Origin: Phycisphaerales bacterium
GTDB lineage: Bacteria; Planctomycetota; Phycisphaerae; Phycisphaerales; UBA1924
NCBI GenBank assembly: GCA_029260295.1
Contig: JAJDDN010000006.1
Span: 429,105-493,104 of the forward strand
Direction: 5' to 3'
Length of the DNA stretch: 64,000 nt
Positions 35,281 to 43,227 of the stretch are shown here, in pieces (positions within the stretch are counted from its first letter, which is position 1; every line of letters begins with the position of its first letter). Made by a program: the position numbers and the translations under genes. The notes below the pieces were generated by a model. It was not told the origin of the DNA, did not search any database, and worked only from the letters and a program-made list of their open reading frames with translations.

Positions 35281-37016
35281 CACAGCGTCACCATCTCCAT
35301 ATCTGATTCGACGAGTTGGTCTTCAGGAGCACAAACAATCGAGCCAACATACCCACTCAACGATTCAATCCGACCCATCTCTACGCGAACAGCGTCAACA
35401 TCAAACAACTCCCCCCGCTCAAGATTCACCGACTCACTCGCACCAGAAACCTGCCCCGGCTGCGCATCAACAATCTGAGCCCCAAACGCCGGAGGCCGCC
35501 GCGTCAGCTCCCCACCGCTCCCAAGCTCAACCAAGTCCATCGCAATCTGTCCCTCGCTCTTGCTCGCATGCTGCCCAGGAATCGCCTGCCCAAAGTGCTG
35601 TACAACCCCATCACAGTTCTCAAAGCTCCCGCTCTTCTCCGCAAAGGTCGACGATGGCAACACCACCCCCGCCATCTCAACAAGCGAGCTATCCAAGGTA
35701 TCAATCAAAACAATCTCGCATTCCGCAACAGCCTTGGCCAACTGATCCGTCACCCAGTTACTCGGATAGTTCCCCGTAAGCACAACACACCCAAACCCAC
35801 CAGCATCACGAAGGAACGAACCAAACTCCCCGTCAAGGGCAACCATAGATTCAAGCACCCGCCGCACTCCCCGTGCGTTCGGCGCTTTTTCAGCCCGCAA
35901 AACAAAGTCCTTCGCATCCCCCGCATTACTAAACACCCGGTCCTCCCCATCCACAGGCACCGCCCCAACATAAAACTTCGCAGACCCATCAATAGACCGC
36001 ACCGCGGTCACCAATGCAAACGCCTCTTCAGAAGTCAGCATCGGAGAAACAACAACCCCAACAGTGCCTTCAGCGTTCATCATCTCAATCGCCTGCTTAT
36101 ACGCCCGCGACCAAGACGCCTCGACCATCATCCCGTGCTCGCGCCGCATCGGCCCAACAAGCCGATCCTCAGAGTGCACAAACTTCCACCCATACCGAAC
36201 CTCATCAGTCATCCACCAGGTATTCATCCCCATGTTCTCGCGAGGCTTCAAGCGATACACCAACCCCTGATTGTGCTCGACCCAAATATTGTCCCCAGAA
36301 GAAGTCAACGGATCAACCCCAGCAGTCCGCTTCAAAAACCAAACCCGCTGCGAGAACAAAAAATCCTTATCCAACAACGCACCCACCGGACACAAATCAA
36401 TCACATTACTCGCCAACGGATTATCAAGGGGCACCCCAGGGAACACATCAATCTGCGCCTGGTTCCCACGCCCATCAATCATCAGCTCAGTAGTCCCCGC
36501 AACCTCATCCGCAAACCGCACGCACCGAGTACACAAAATACACCGGTCCGAATACAAGTACACATTGGGCCCAAGATCCTTCTTAGGCTGCTTGACCTTC
36601 TGATCCGTAAACCGCGAATGCCCACGCCCATACGCAAACGAAAAGTCCTGCAGCGTGCACTCCCCCGCCTGATCACACACCGGACAATCCAGCGGGTGAT
36701 TAATCAGCAAAAACTCCATCACCGCCTTCTGATTCGCAACAGCAGAATCAGATTCCGTCGTCACGACCATCCCCTCAGCCGCATCAGTCGAACAAGTCGG
36801 AAGCAACTTCCCACCCATCATCAGCTCAAGCTTCCCATCATTCCTCGGATTCGGAGCCGAGATCTGCGCCAAACATATCCGGCACTGCGCAGGAACACTC
36901 AGCCCCTTGTGATAGCAATACTGCGGGATCTCAACGCTGCTTCGATTCGCAACATCCAGAATCTTCTCGCCCGCTTCAAACTCACACACAAGCCCGTTGA
37001 TCGTAATCGTGCCCAT
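35280..37016 (-). CDS. nuoG: NADH-quinone oxidoreductase subunit G-like protein
   Basis: This 578-residue protein has the N-terminal 2Fe-2S ferredoxin domain (C34, C45, C48, C75), the HPLDCPVCDQAGEC cluster region, the 4Fe-4S run CILCTRCVRFADEV and the later DLCPVGAL, then a shortened molybdopterin-oxidoreductase-like domain (VEHNQGLVYRLKPREN onward). NuoG is part of the peripheral arm of complex I. No other nuo gene is in the window and the C-terminal half is shorter than in E. coli. It could serve complex I encoded elsewhere or a related NAD-linked enzyme. It heads an overlapping operon with truA. Confidence 0.87.
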   Translation of the reverse strand: MGTITINGLVCEFEAGEKILDVANRSSVEIPQYCYHKGLSVPAQCRICLAQISAPNPRNDGKLELMMGGKLLPTCSTDAAEGMVVTTESDSAVANQKAVMEFLLINHPLDCPVCDQAGECTLQDFSFAYGRGHSRFTDQKVKQPKKDLGPNVYLYSDRCILCTRCVRFADEVAGTTELMIDGRGNQAQIDVFPGVPLDNPLASNVIDLCPVGALLDKDFLFSQRVWFLKRTAGVDPLTSSGDNIWVEHNQGLVYRLKPRENMGMNTWWMTDEVRYGWKFVHSEDRLVGPMRREHGMMVEASWSRAYKQAIEMMNAEGTVGVVVSPMLTSEEAFALVTAVRSIDGSAKFYVGAVPVDGEDRVFSNAGDAKDFVLRAEKAPNARGVRRVLESMVALDGEFGSFLRDAGGFGCVVLTGNYPSNWVTDQLAKAVAECEIVLIDTLDSSLVEMAGVVLPSSTFAEKSGSFENCDGVVQHFGQAIPGQHASKSEGQIAMDLVELGSGGELTRRPPAFGAQIVDAQPGQVSGASESVNLERGELFDVDAVRVEMGRIESLSGYVGSIVCAPEDQLVESDMEMVTL

Positions 37017-37140
37017 AGCTACCTCGTGCCATCAATAAGAACAGCAGATCCAAAACACCAGCCCAAAGCCAGCCAAACCTACTCTAGGACACTTCCCCCC
37101 ACTTCACCCCACACCAACCACACCAACCCCCCCCTCTTCT

Positions 37141-37207
37141 CTTGCCCCTCCCCGCGACCCCGCGGGGAGGTGGCCGCGCTTCGCGGACGGAGGGGGTCTT
37201 TCTTCAC
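37141..37207. repeat. Family B palindromic repeat, copy 4
   Basis: CCCCTCCCCGCGACCCCGCGGGGAG and GGCCGCGCTTCGCGGAC, then GGAGGGGGTCTTTCTTC. The stem sequences differ from copy 3 but pairing is kept. Confidence 0.88.
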
Positions 37208-37220
37208 TTCTCTTCTTCTT

Positions 37221-37256
37221 CCCCATTGCCTACTCCCCATTTACTCCCCATTGCCC
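37221..37256. repeat. CCCCATT-type tract
   Basis: CCCCATTGCC, TACTCCCCATT and CTCCCCATTGCC units, a degenerate version of the 23.3 kb tract. It lies between family B copy 4 and family C copy 2. Confidence 0.65.
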
Positions 37257-37300
37257 CTCTTTCTTCACTCCCCCCTCTTCACTCCCCCGTCTTCCCCGCG

Positions 37301-37346
37301 CCCTCTGCCACCTTTGCCCCCTCTGCGTACAAAAATCTTCTTTTCA
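37301..37346. repeat. Family C repeat, copy 2
   Basis: CCTCTGCCACCTTTGCCCC then CTCTGCGTACAAAAATCTTC. It ends at the stop codon of the gene at 37344. Confidence 0.82.
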
Positions 37347-38129
37347 TCCCCCCTCTCCATCTCCCTCTTCATATTGGGGGGCACTTTGGGGGGCACTTTG
37401 GGGGGTGGGGGTGGGGGTGGGGGTGCCAATAGTCCAAAACCGCTCATCCTCCCATAAATCTTCAAAGTCCGGATCAACCCGCCACCATCCCCCACCAGTA
37501 TTCAGGTCATACCCCCCCTCCACGCACACCCTCCAGTACCCAATAGCCCGTTCATAATCCCCCGCCAACGCCCAGTAGCACGCCAAGTTATACGCCGATC
37601 CCCGTCCAATCTCCCCACTCCCAGCCAACGCCTCACCCTCCGCAACCCCAATCCCCTGCTCGGTCATCAACGCCAACTGCAAAAAATCCGCCCTGGATTC
37701 ATCAATCAGCCCAACCCCCCGCAACGCCCATCCCCGCAGATACAACGCATTACCCAGCGCATTGCCAGAAAGCGAGAGCATCGACCGCTGCCCCACAATT
37801 GCCCGCAGCATCCCCCAACCCTCAAACCCATCCTCCTGAGTATCAAGCCCCATCATCCTGTACGCATACCCCCGATTCAGATGCGCCCTGGCATCCTGAG
37901 GATACCGGAATACCAACTCATCGCCCACCCGCATCGCTTCTCGCCCCCGCCCCGCAACCATACTCCCCCTGATATTCCCCACCATCTGCCCCACACCCGC
38001 CTGCCTCCCAAGAGCCCCCGCCCGAGGCGACCGCACAACATCAATATCCCCAAACCCCACCACATACCCAAACCCCACCACCGAAAAAACCGAAGCCACC
38101 ACCACCACATGTTTCACCTGAATTCCCAT
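37344..38129 (-). CDS. Tetratricopeptide-like protein with repeat-derived tail
   Basis: The ATG at 38129 gives 261 residues with an N-terminal hydrophobic segment (HVVVVASVFSVVGFGYVVGF), probably a membrane anchor or signal. TPR-like units follow (GDELVFRYPQDARAHLNRGYAYRMMG; NLACYWALAGDYERAIGYWRVCVEGG). The normal end seems to be DLWEDERFWTI; after it comes GTPTPTPTPQSAPQSAPQ and an acidic tail, encoded by a G-run microsatellite. So the tail length probably varies between strains. Function unknown. Confidence 0.68.
   Translation of the reverse strand: MGIQVKHVVVVASVFSVVGFGYVVGFGDIDVVRSPRAGALGRQAGVGQMVGNIRGSMVAGRGREAMRVGDELVFRYPQDARAHLNRGYAYRMMGLDTQEDGFEGWGMLRAIVGQRSMLSLSGNALGNALYLRGWALRGVGLIDESRADFLQLALMTEQGIGVAEGEALAGSGEIGRGSAYNLACYWALAGDYERAIGYWRVCVEGGYDLNTGGGWWRVDPDFEDLWEDERFWTIGTPTPTPTPQSAPQSAPQYEEGDGEGG
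37375..37425. repeat. G-run microsatellite (potential G-quadruplex)
   Basis: Two GGGGGGCACTTT units lead into GGGGGGTGGGGGTGGGGGTG, giving at least six G-runs of five or six on the + strand. It codes for the PTPTPTP/QSAPQSAP tail on the minus strand. Confidence 0.85.
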
Positions 38130-38149
38130 CGCAATCAATCCTTTCTATC

Positions 38150-38206
38150 TCCTCCCCCGTCCTGACGGGGGAGGTGTCTGCGCAGCAGACGGAGGGGGTC
38201 TTTTTT
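38150..38206. repeat. Family B palindromic repeat, copy 5
   Basis: CTCCCCCGTCCTGACGGGGGAG then GTCTGCGCAGCAGAC (a shorter second loop) and GGAGGGGGTC. Confidence 0.88.
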
Positions 38207-38216
38207 ACTCTTCTCT

Positions 38217-38264
38217 TCCTTCTTCTCCCATTCTGATGGGAGAGGGCCGGGGTGAGGGTCTTCC
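38217..38264. repeat. Family A palindromic repeat, copy 6
   Basis: Core TCTCCCATTCTGATGGGAGA, then GGGCCGGGGTGAGGGTCTTCC. It follows family B copy 5 by 10 bases. Confidence 0.88.
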
Positions 38265-38284
38265 TTCTCCTCTCTCCCAATCTT

Positions 38285-38331
38285 CCCCATTGCCTATTGC
38301 CTATTGCCTATTGCCCACTGCCCATTGCCCT
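38285..38331. repeat. TTGCCTA heptamer tract
   Basis: Tandem CATTGCC/TATTGCC units (about six), then CCACTGCCCATTGCCC. It ends 25 bases before hisS. Confidence 0.85.
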
Positions 38332-38355
38332 CTTCCCCCCCTACCCTACCACACC

Positions 38356-39870
38356 ATGGCCAATCCTTCCAAATCCCAACCCCCCAAACCCCCCAAGGGC
38401 ACAAGAGACCTCTACCCAGACGATCTCCTCAAACGCCGCTACATCCAAAACGCCTGGCGAGACGCCTCCCTCCGCTGCGGCTTCGACGAAATCGAAGGCC
38501 CAACCTTCGAGTCCACAGACCTCTATTCGATCAAATCAGGCCAAGGGATCCTCAACGAACTCTTCCAAACCTTCTCAGGCAAAGGAGGCCAAGAAACCCT
38601 CGACAAACTCGTAGAACGAGGCCAAGCCGACTTCGCCCTAAGACCAGAGTTCACCCCCACCCTCGCAAGAATGTACGCCGCCCGCGCCAAACAACTCCCC
38701 AAACCCTGCAAATGGTTCACCGCAGGCCCCTATTTCAGAGCCGAACGCCCCCAAAGAGGCCGCCTAAGAGAGTTCCTCCAATGGAACTGCGACATCATCG
38801 GCCTCCCCTCCGACGAAGACACCCCCCAAACCCGCGCCCAAATGGATGCGGAGATAATCGAATCTTGTGTAGTTCTGCTTAACATGCTCGGGCTCAAGTT
38901 TGGTCCGAACGACATCTACATTCGGAAGAACAACCGTGTTTATGCTGAGTACCTCTTCACAGAAATGGGAGTCGATCCTATAAATATGGCTGCAGCATTT
39001 GATTGCGCAGACCGAGCAAAGAAAGTAGGCTTAGACCAGACGGCGTCGAGCCTTTCTGAGTTTGGTTGCAGTGTGGAGAAGGCTCATGCGCTCGCTGATC
39101 TCCTAGTAAACCCATTTATACCGGCCTCAGACAACTCTCGCTTAGGAACAAACACAACGAAAGACGATGTACCATTAGATTTTCAAGAACTTGCGAGCGC
39201 ATTAGTGAGGATTGATATTCAGAAATACACGATTTGGGATCGCTCCATCGTCCGAGGCCTCGCCTACTACACCGGCACAGTCTTCGAAGCAATCGCCGAC
39301 GGCGAAAGAGCAGTCGCCGGCGGAGGCCGCTACGACAACCTCATCGAACTCATGGGAGGCCCAAAAACCCCCGCAGTAGGATTCGCCATGGGCGATGTCG
39401 TCCTAGGCAACCTCCTCGACGACAAACAACTCATGCCCGAGGGCCAAGACCTCATGGAAGCCGTCTCGCGCAAGCAAACTTCAATCCGCCCCGAGGCCTT
39501 CATCGCCGTCCCCAACAACGACGAAGAAAACAAATCCGCAGCCCAATCCCTCACCGCCGCCCTCCGCCGAGGACAAGAATCCGAAGCCTACCTCGCCCGC
39601 GAAGACCGCAAACCCTGGCAAGCCGACCGCTACACCACCCCCCCACTCCACACCCGCATCTCCTACAAATCAACAACAAACCCCGGCAAGCTCCGCAAAG
39701 ACGCCGAAAAACAACACGCCAAATACTTCATCGAAATCCACGCCCCAAACAAAGTCGAACTCACCGACATGGACAAACGAGAACCCATCACCTCAAGCGC
39801 CGGCTCGTTTTCCGTAAACCCCGCCTCCGAAAACTACATCGGCACCGCCCTCGCAAACCTCACCAAATAA
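38356..39870 (+). CDS. hisS: Histidyl-tRNA synthetase
   Basis: The ATG at 38356 gives 504 residues. Class II motifs: PKGTRDLYP (start), LRPEFTPTLARMYA (motif 2 region before FRAERPQRGRLREFLQWN), and GLAYYTGTVFEA plus GGGRYDNL (HisRS histidine motifs and motif 3). It loads tRNA-His. The C-terminal domain is atypical: instead of a compact anticodon-binding domain it has a polar stretch with KPWQADRYTTPP and a long tail. The central part (about 38841-39240) has different base use from the flanks (39001-39060: 14 C, 19 G, against strong C excess around), suggesting a replaced segment. Confidence 0.93.
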   Translation: MANPSKSQPPKPPKGTRDLYPDDLLKRRYIQNAWRDASLRCGFDEIEGPTFESTDLYSIKSGQGILNELFQTFSGKGGQETLDKLVERGQADFALRPEFTPTLARMYAARAKQLPKPCKWFTAGPYFRAERPQRGRLREFLQWNCDIIGLPSDEDTPQTRAQMDAEIIESCVVLLNMLGLKFGPNDIYIRKNNRVYAEYLFTEMGVDPINMAAAFDCADRAKKVGLDQTASSLSEFGCSVEKAHALADLLVNPFIPASDNSRLGTNTTKDDVPLDFQELASALVRIDIQKYTIWDRSIVRGLAYYTGTVFEAIADGERAVAGGGRYDNLIELMGGPKTPAVGFAMGDVVLGNLLDDKQLMPEGQDLMEAVSRKQTSIRPEAFIAVPNNDEENKSAAQSLTAALRRGQESEAYLAREDRKPWQADRYTTPPLHTRISYKSTTNPGKLRKDAEKQHAKYFIEIHAPNKVELTDMDKREPITSSAGSFSVNPASENYIGTALANLTK

Positions 39871-40769
39871 TGCATACCCCCCTCCCAATCCTCACCCTCC
39901 TCATCGCCGGCTGCAACTCTTCCTCCTTCTCCCATTCTGATGGGAGAAGGTGTCGCGTAGCGACGGATGAGGGCTCCCACCACTCCTCCCCCCCTCCCTC
40001 CCAACCCTCTCTTCCACCTTCTTCCCCATCCCCCCTCCCCCCAAACCCACAAACAAACCTCCTCCAAAACCACTCCTTCGAATCTTCATCATCCGACCCC
40101 TGGTACGACTTCTCAAACAAATCCACATCCTGGCTCCCCTTCACAATCTCAAACACCACCGCCCACACCGGCACCCACTCCGCACACCTCCACATGGACT
40201 CAGCAGACACAACAAACCCACAACCACAAACCACCGCAATCCACGGCATAGTCCAAACCCTCACCACCCCAGACAACACACTCCCCACCTACATCTCAGG
40301 ACACTACAAAGTCACCAACTGGAACCGCTCTACAGAAAAGCAATACCTCCAGCTCGTAGTCATGGCCGCAAGACCAACAAACAAACCCGCAAACTCCAAC
40401 TACCCCACCCACCAGCTCGCCATCCCACTCGCAGGCATCACCGAGCCACCACTCAAAATCGGCAACCGCAGATTCGCTTTCGACCAAGCCGCCCTCCCCC
40501 CAAAAGAACCAACCCAAGACACCTGGGTCTTCTTCCAATACAACCTCCACGACCTCTACCAAAAACACTGGGGCTTCATCCCAGAAAACTCAAAAGATTT
40601 CCGCATCTTCTTCGAAGTCCGCTACGACAACCGCGACCCCGCCGCAGACCAACAAACAGACAAACCCGCAACCGCCGATGTCTACTTCGACACCCTCTAC
40701 CTAGGCCCAGACTCAAGAACCCCCACAACCCCCACAACCCCGACAACCCCGACAACCCCGACCCCCTAA
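39870..40769 (+). CDS. Lipoprotein with repeat insert next to the lipid-anchor Cys
   Basis: The ATG at 39870 shares a base with the hisS stop. The 299 residues begin with a lipoprotein signal (LLIAGC, C15). Residues 17-36 (SSFSHSDGRRCRVATDEGSH) are the in-frame translation of a family A/B hybrid palindrome (39920-39978). A Pro/Ser linker follows, then a beta-sandwich-like domain beginning NLLQNHSFESSSSDPWYDF, typical of carbohydrate-binding-like 'F5/8 or CBM' folds, and a TPTTPTTPTTP tail. It is probably anchored on the periplasmic or outer face. Function unknown. Confidence 0.72.
   Translation: MHTPLPILTLLIAGCNSSSFSHSDGRRCRVATDEGSHHSSPPPSQPSLPPSSPSPLPPNPQTNLLQNHSFESSSSDPWYDFSNKSTSWLPFTISNTTAHTGTHSAHLHMDSADTTNPQPQTTAIHGIVQTLTTPDNTLPTYISGHYKVTNWNRSTEKQYLQLVVMAARPTNKPANSNYPTHQLAIPLAGITEPPLKIGNRRFAFDQAALPPKEPTQDTWVFFQYNLHDLYQKHWGFIPENSKDFRIFFEVRYDNRDPAADQQTDKPATADVYFDTLYLGPDSRTPTTPTTPTTPTTPTP
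39920..39978. repeat. Family A/B hybrid repeat (copy 7) inside the lipoprotein gene
   Basis: The stem CCTTCTCCCATTCTGATGGGAGAAGG is followed by a second small hairpin (TGTCGCGTAGCGACGGA) and ATGAGGGCTCC, so it joins a family A first hairpin to a family B-like second hairpin. In frame. Confidence 0.88.
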
Positions 40770-40792
40770 TCTCACCGCATTCCCACTTCTCT

Positions 40793-40855
40793 TGCCCCTC
40801 CCCCGCCCCGCGGGGGAGGTGTCTACGCAGCAGACGGAGGGGGTCTTTCTTCTCT
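40793..40855. repeat. Family B palindromic repeat, copy 6
   Basis: CCCCTCCCCCGCCCCGCGGGGGAGG then TGTCTACGCAGCAGACGG and GGGGTCTTTCTTC. It touches the stop of the NeuD-like gene. Confidence 0.88.
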
Positions 40856-41490
40856 TACTTCCCACGCAAAATCCGCGCCGGATTCCCCGCAACAACAACC
40901 CCGTCCCCAACCCCCCGAATCACAACACTCCCCGCCCCAACCACCGCTCCATCCCCGATCACCATCGTCGGCAAAACCGTAGAACCAATCCCCACCAAAC
41001 TATTCTCCCCAACCGAGCACCCCCCACCAATCACACACCCCGGCGCAACATGCGCATTCCGACCAATCACACAATCGTGCTCAACAATCGCCCCCGTATT
41101 GATAATCGCGTGCGCCCGAACCTTCGCCCCCGCATGCAAAATCGCCCCAGGCCCAACAAACACCCCCTCCTCAATCTCAACATCCGGCGACACCAAAGCA
41201 TCCGGATGAATCATCGGCCCACCCGCAGACTCGCTATATTTTTCAAGCACCCGCGCCCGCGCACCAAGATCACCAATCGCAAGCATCCACCCGCCCGCCT
41301 CAGATTCAACAAACTCCCCGATCGTCCCCAAATACTCAGGCACCACCGGAGGCGGAGGACGATGCAAAAGCTTCGCCCCCGCATCATCGTCATACACCCC
41401 CACCACCACAACCCCAAGCTGATGAGCACACTGCGCCACCACCGCCCCGTGCCCCCCGCCACCAACCAAAATAATCGAACCTTCAGCCAT
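40855..41490 (-). CDS. NeuD-like sugar O-acyltransferase (left-handed beta-helix)
   Basis: The ATG at 41490 gives 211 residues. The N-terminus is a Rossmann-like PglD/NeuD domain (ILVGGGGHGAVVAQCA), and from about residue 95 hexapeptide repeats form a left-handed beta-helix (IHPDALVSPDVEIEEGVFVGPGAILHAGA, HVAPGCVIGGG, LVGIGSTVLPTMVIGDGAVVGAGSVV). NeuD/PglD enzymes acetylate sialic-acid-like or bacillosamine sugars with acetyl-CoA. The NeuC-type epimerase at 32 kb suggests the same pathway. Confidence 0.88.
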   Translation of the reverse strand: MAEGSIILVGGGGHGAVVAQCAHQLGVVVVGVYDDDAGAKLLHRPPPPVVPEYLGTIGEFVESEAGGWMLAIGDLGARARVLEKYSESAGGPMIHPDALVSPDVEIEEGVFVGPGAILHAGAKVRAHAIINTGAIVEHDCVIGRNAHVAPGCVIGGGCSVGENSLVGIGSTVLPTMVIGDGAVVGAGSVVIRGVGDGVVVAGNPARILRGK

Positions 41491-41562
41491 ACCCAACCTA
41501 TCGACCATTCCCCCCGCCCCACCACCAATTGCACCGAAATGAACCCACAAATAAGTACCGAC

Positions 41563-41595
41563 AAAAAAAGACCGACCCCAAAAGGGATCGGTCTT
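41563..41595 (-). terminator. Strong terminator with no upstream minus-strand gene
   Basis: Stem GACCGAnCCC/GGGnTCGGTC (one mismatch, extended by AA/TT) with loop AAAA, followed on the minus strand by seven U residues. Nothing convincing is encoded upstream on that strand before mqnA, which reads the other way, so it implies a separate short transcript. Confidence 0.85.
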
Positions 41596-41720
41596 CTAAA
41601 TGCGACGCCGGGCTGTAGCGCAACCCGACGCCGGGTGGGTAGGAAAGCTGGTGCTCTCGCGACTCGGGTAGGGCAACACAAGGCCCTGAAATTCTGATCT
41701 CACTCCCGCCAGATCGAGTC
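41563..41720 (-). ncRNA. Candidate small RNA ending in the 41.56 kb terminator
   Basis: The stretch 41596-41720 has no good reading frame but can fold: AGGGC/GCCCT with an 8-base loop (41670-41687) and CGGG/CCCG (41609-41627) besides a CGACGCCGGG direct repeat. Its 3' end is the strong minus-strand terminator. The 5' end is unknown; 41720 is a guess. I cannot match it to a known RNA family. The rest of the gap up to mqnA (to 41973) holds no recognisable gene. Confidence 0.4.
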
Positions 41721-41973
41721 ACTACCCAAATATATCAGCCTGCCAGAGAGAGAACAGACCAGAAACATCAACCAGACGACTGTGTGCAGCACAACAGTAA
41801 CCAAAGCCAATGGTGAAGACATTCGCATGCCATCCACAACCAAATGTACAGATTTTGACCACCCACGCCACCCAATCCGCCGGTTTATAGGGGCTTTTTT
41901 TCCGATCTCAACCATTTATCACCCCAATAATCAACCCAGACCCTCGCAGACCTCCTCAATTCAGGATAACTTT

Positions 41974-42834
41974 ATGAAAATTGCCGCAGTCAGCTACCTT
42001 AATACCGCCCCCCTCATCCAAGGCCTAGACGCCTGGAACGACTGCCAACTCATCAGAGCCGTCCCCTCACAAATCGCTTCCATGATCCAATCAGCCCAAG
42101 CAGACATCGGCCTCGCCTCCATCATCGACTACGCCAAAGCCCAATCCACCCAAGACCCCCTCGTCCTCATCCCCGCAGGAATGATCGGATGCGACGGCCC
42201 AACCCTCACCGTCAAACTCCTCTCCCAAGTCCCCATCAACCAAATCAAAACAGTCCACGCCGACACCGACTCCCACACCTCAATAGCCCTCTGCAACCTC
42301 ATCCTCCAAAGACAGCACGCCATCAAAGCCAACTTCATCGACCACAACATCAACGCATCACCCGCCCAAACCAACCCCCAAACCCTCCTCATCATCGGCG
42401 ACAAAGTCGTCACCAACTCCCCCCCCGCAGACCTCTACCCCCACCAAATAGACCTCGGCCAAGCCTGGAACACCCTCACAAACCTCCCCTTCGTCTACGC
42501 CACCTGGATGTGCAAACAGTCCGACATCACAAACCCAGAATCAAAAGCAAGCATCATCGCCGCCGCCCACATCCTTCAGCGCACCATGCTCAAAAACCAA
42601 ACCAGAATCGACTGGATCATCTCCACCCACGCCGAACCCGCTGGCTGGCCCATAAAGCTCGCCCAGCACTACCTCGGCGAGCTCCTCCGCTTCAAAGTAG
42701 ACGACCGCGCCAAACAAGCCGTCCAAACATTCCTCACCATGACCGCAGACCTCAACATCACCCCCCAAGTCAACCCAAACTGGCTCGACCTCTCCACCTC
42801 CCCCGCACCAACTCCCTCACCCGCTCTCGCCTAG
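41974..42834 (+). CDS. mqnA: Chorismate dehydratase, futalosine menaquinone pathway
   Basis: The ATG at 41974 (AGGA upstream) gives 286 residues. MKIAAVSYLNTAPLIQGL is the MqnA N-terminus; PSQIASMIQSAQADIGLASIIDY, and the later DLGQAWNTLTNLPFVYATWM, are family-typical. MqnA removes water from chorismate to give 3-enolpyruvylbenzoate, the first step of the futalosine route to menaquinone. No other mqn gene is adjacent. The quinone would serve NuoG and the polyferredoxin protein encoded in this window. Confidence 0.93.
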   Translation: MKIAAVSYLNTAPLIQGLDAWNDCQLIRAVPSQIASMIQSAQADIGLASIIDYAKAQSTQDPLVLIPAGMIGCDGPTLTVKLLSQVPINQIKTVHADTDSHTSIALCNLILQRQHAIKANFIDHNINASPAQTNPQTLLIIGDKVVTNSPPADLYPHQIDLGQAWNTLTNLPFVYATWMCKQSDITNPESKASIIAAAHILQRTMLKNQTRIDWIISTHAEPAGWPIKLAQHYLGELLRFKVDDRAKQAVQTFLTMTADLNITPQVNPNWLDLSTSPAPTPSPALA

Positions 42835-42890
42835 CCCATATATAACCCATATCTGACGGCTCATGATTCCCACAAAGCACCCCATCCTTG

Positions 42891-42954
42891 TCCCTCCCCG
42901 CGCCCCCGCCGGGAGGTGGCCGCGCTTCGCGGACGGAGGGGTCTTTCTTCTCTT
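42891..42954. repeat. Family B palindromic repeat, copy 7
   Basis: CCCTCCCCGCGCCCCCGCCGGGAGG (imperfect first stem), then GGCCGCGCTTCGCGGAC and GGAGGGGTCTTTCTTC. Confidence 0.82.
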
Positions 42955-43009
42955 TACCCCTCCCCCCCATTTCTCCTTCTTCCCCCCCTTTCATTCTTGC
43001 TTTCTCGCC

Positions 43010-43050
43010 GGGTGCCACTGCTTGACCGTCTTCGGCAAGCAGTGTCTTCT
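43010..43050. repeat. Family D palindromic repeat, copy 4
   Basis: GGGTGCCACTGCTTGACCGT with the matching arm GCAAGCAGTGTCTTC. The stem differs from copy 2 by a compensated pair (CGG/CCG to CTG/CAG), evidence that pairing is selected or copied as a unit. Confidence 0.88.
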
Positions 43051-43051
43051 C

Positions 43052-43111
43052 TTCCTCCTTCTCCCATTCTGATGGGAGAAGGTGTCGGCCTTGCCGACGG
43101 ATGAGGGCTCC
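43052..43111. repeat. Family A/B hybrid repeat, copy 8
   Basis: The same hybrid type as inside the lipoprotein gene: TTCTCCCATTCTGATGGGAG stem, then TGTCGGCCTTGCCGACGGA hairpin and GAGGGCTCC. Confidence 0.88.
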
Positions 43112-43157
43112 AAACCCTCCTCCTTCCTTCTCTCTCTCCTTCCCCTTCCCTCCAATC

Positions 43158-43187
43158 TTCCGAGAGGGCCGGGGTGAGGGTCTTTCC
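43158..43187. repeat. Family A repeat, 3' half only (copy 9)
   Basis: CGAGAGGGCCGGGGTGAGGG and TCTTTC without the 5' arm. It is 41 bases upstream of the HTH gene. Confidence 0.75.
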
Positions 43188-43227
43188 TCTCTTCTACCAC
43201 CCGCCATTCCCAACCTAACATCCACAA

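Noticed and set aside
35316..37457. 713-residue + strand frame
   Set aside because: Antisense of nuoG continuing into intergenic repeats; no domain.
41596..41700. tRNA-like sequence (CTGTAGCGCAACCC)
   Set aside because: A D-arm-like piece is present but no acceptor pairing, anticodon arm or T-loop could be fitted.
41700..41915. 71-residue minus-strand frame with a hydrophobic stretch
   Set aside because: No ribosome site or relative is evident. The terminator downstream fits an RNA as well. I left it out as a gene.
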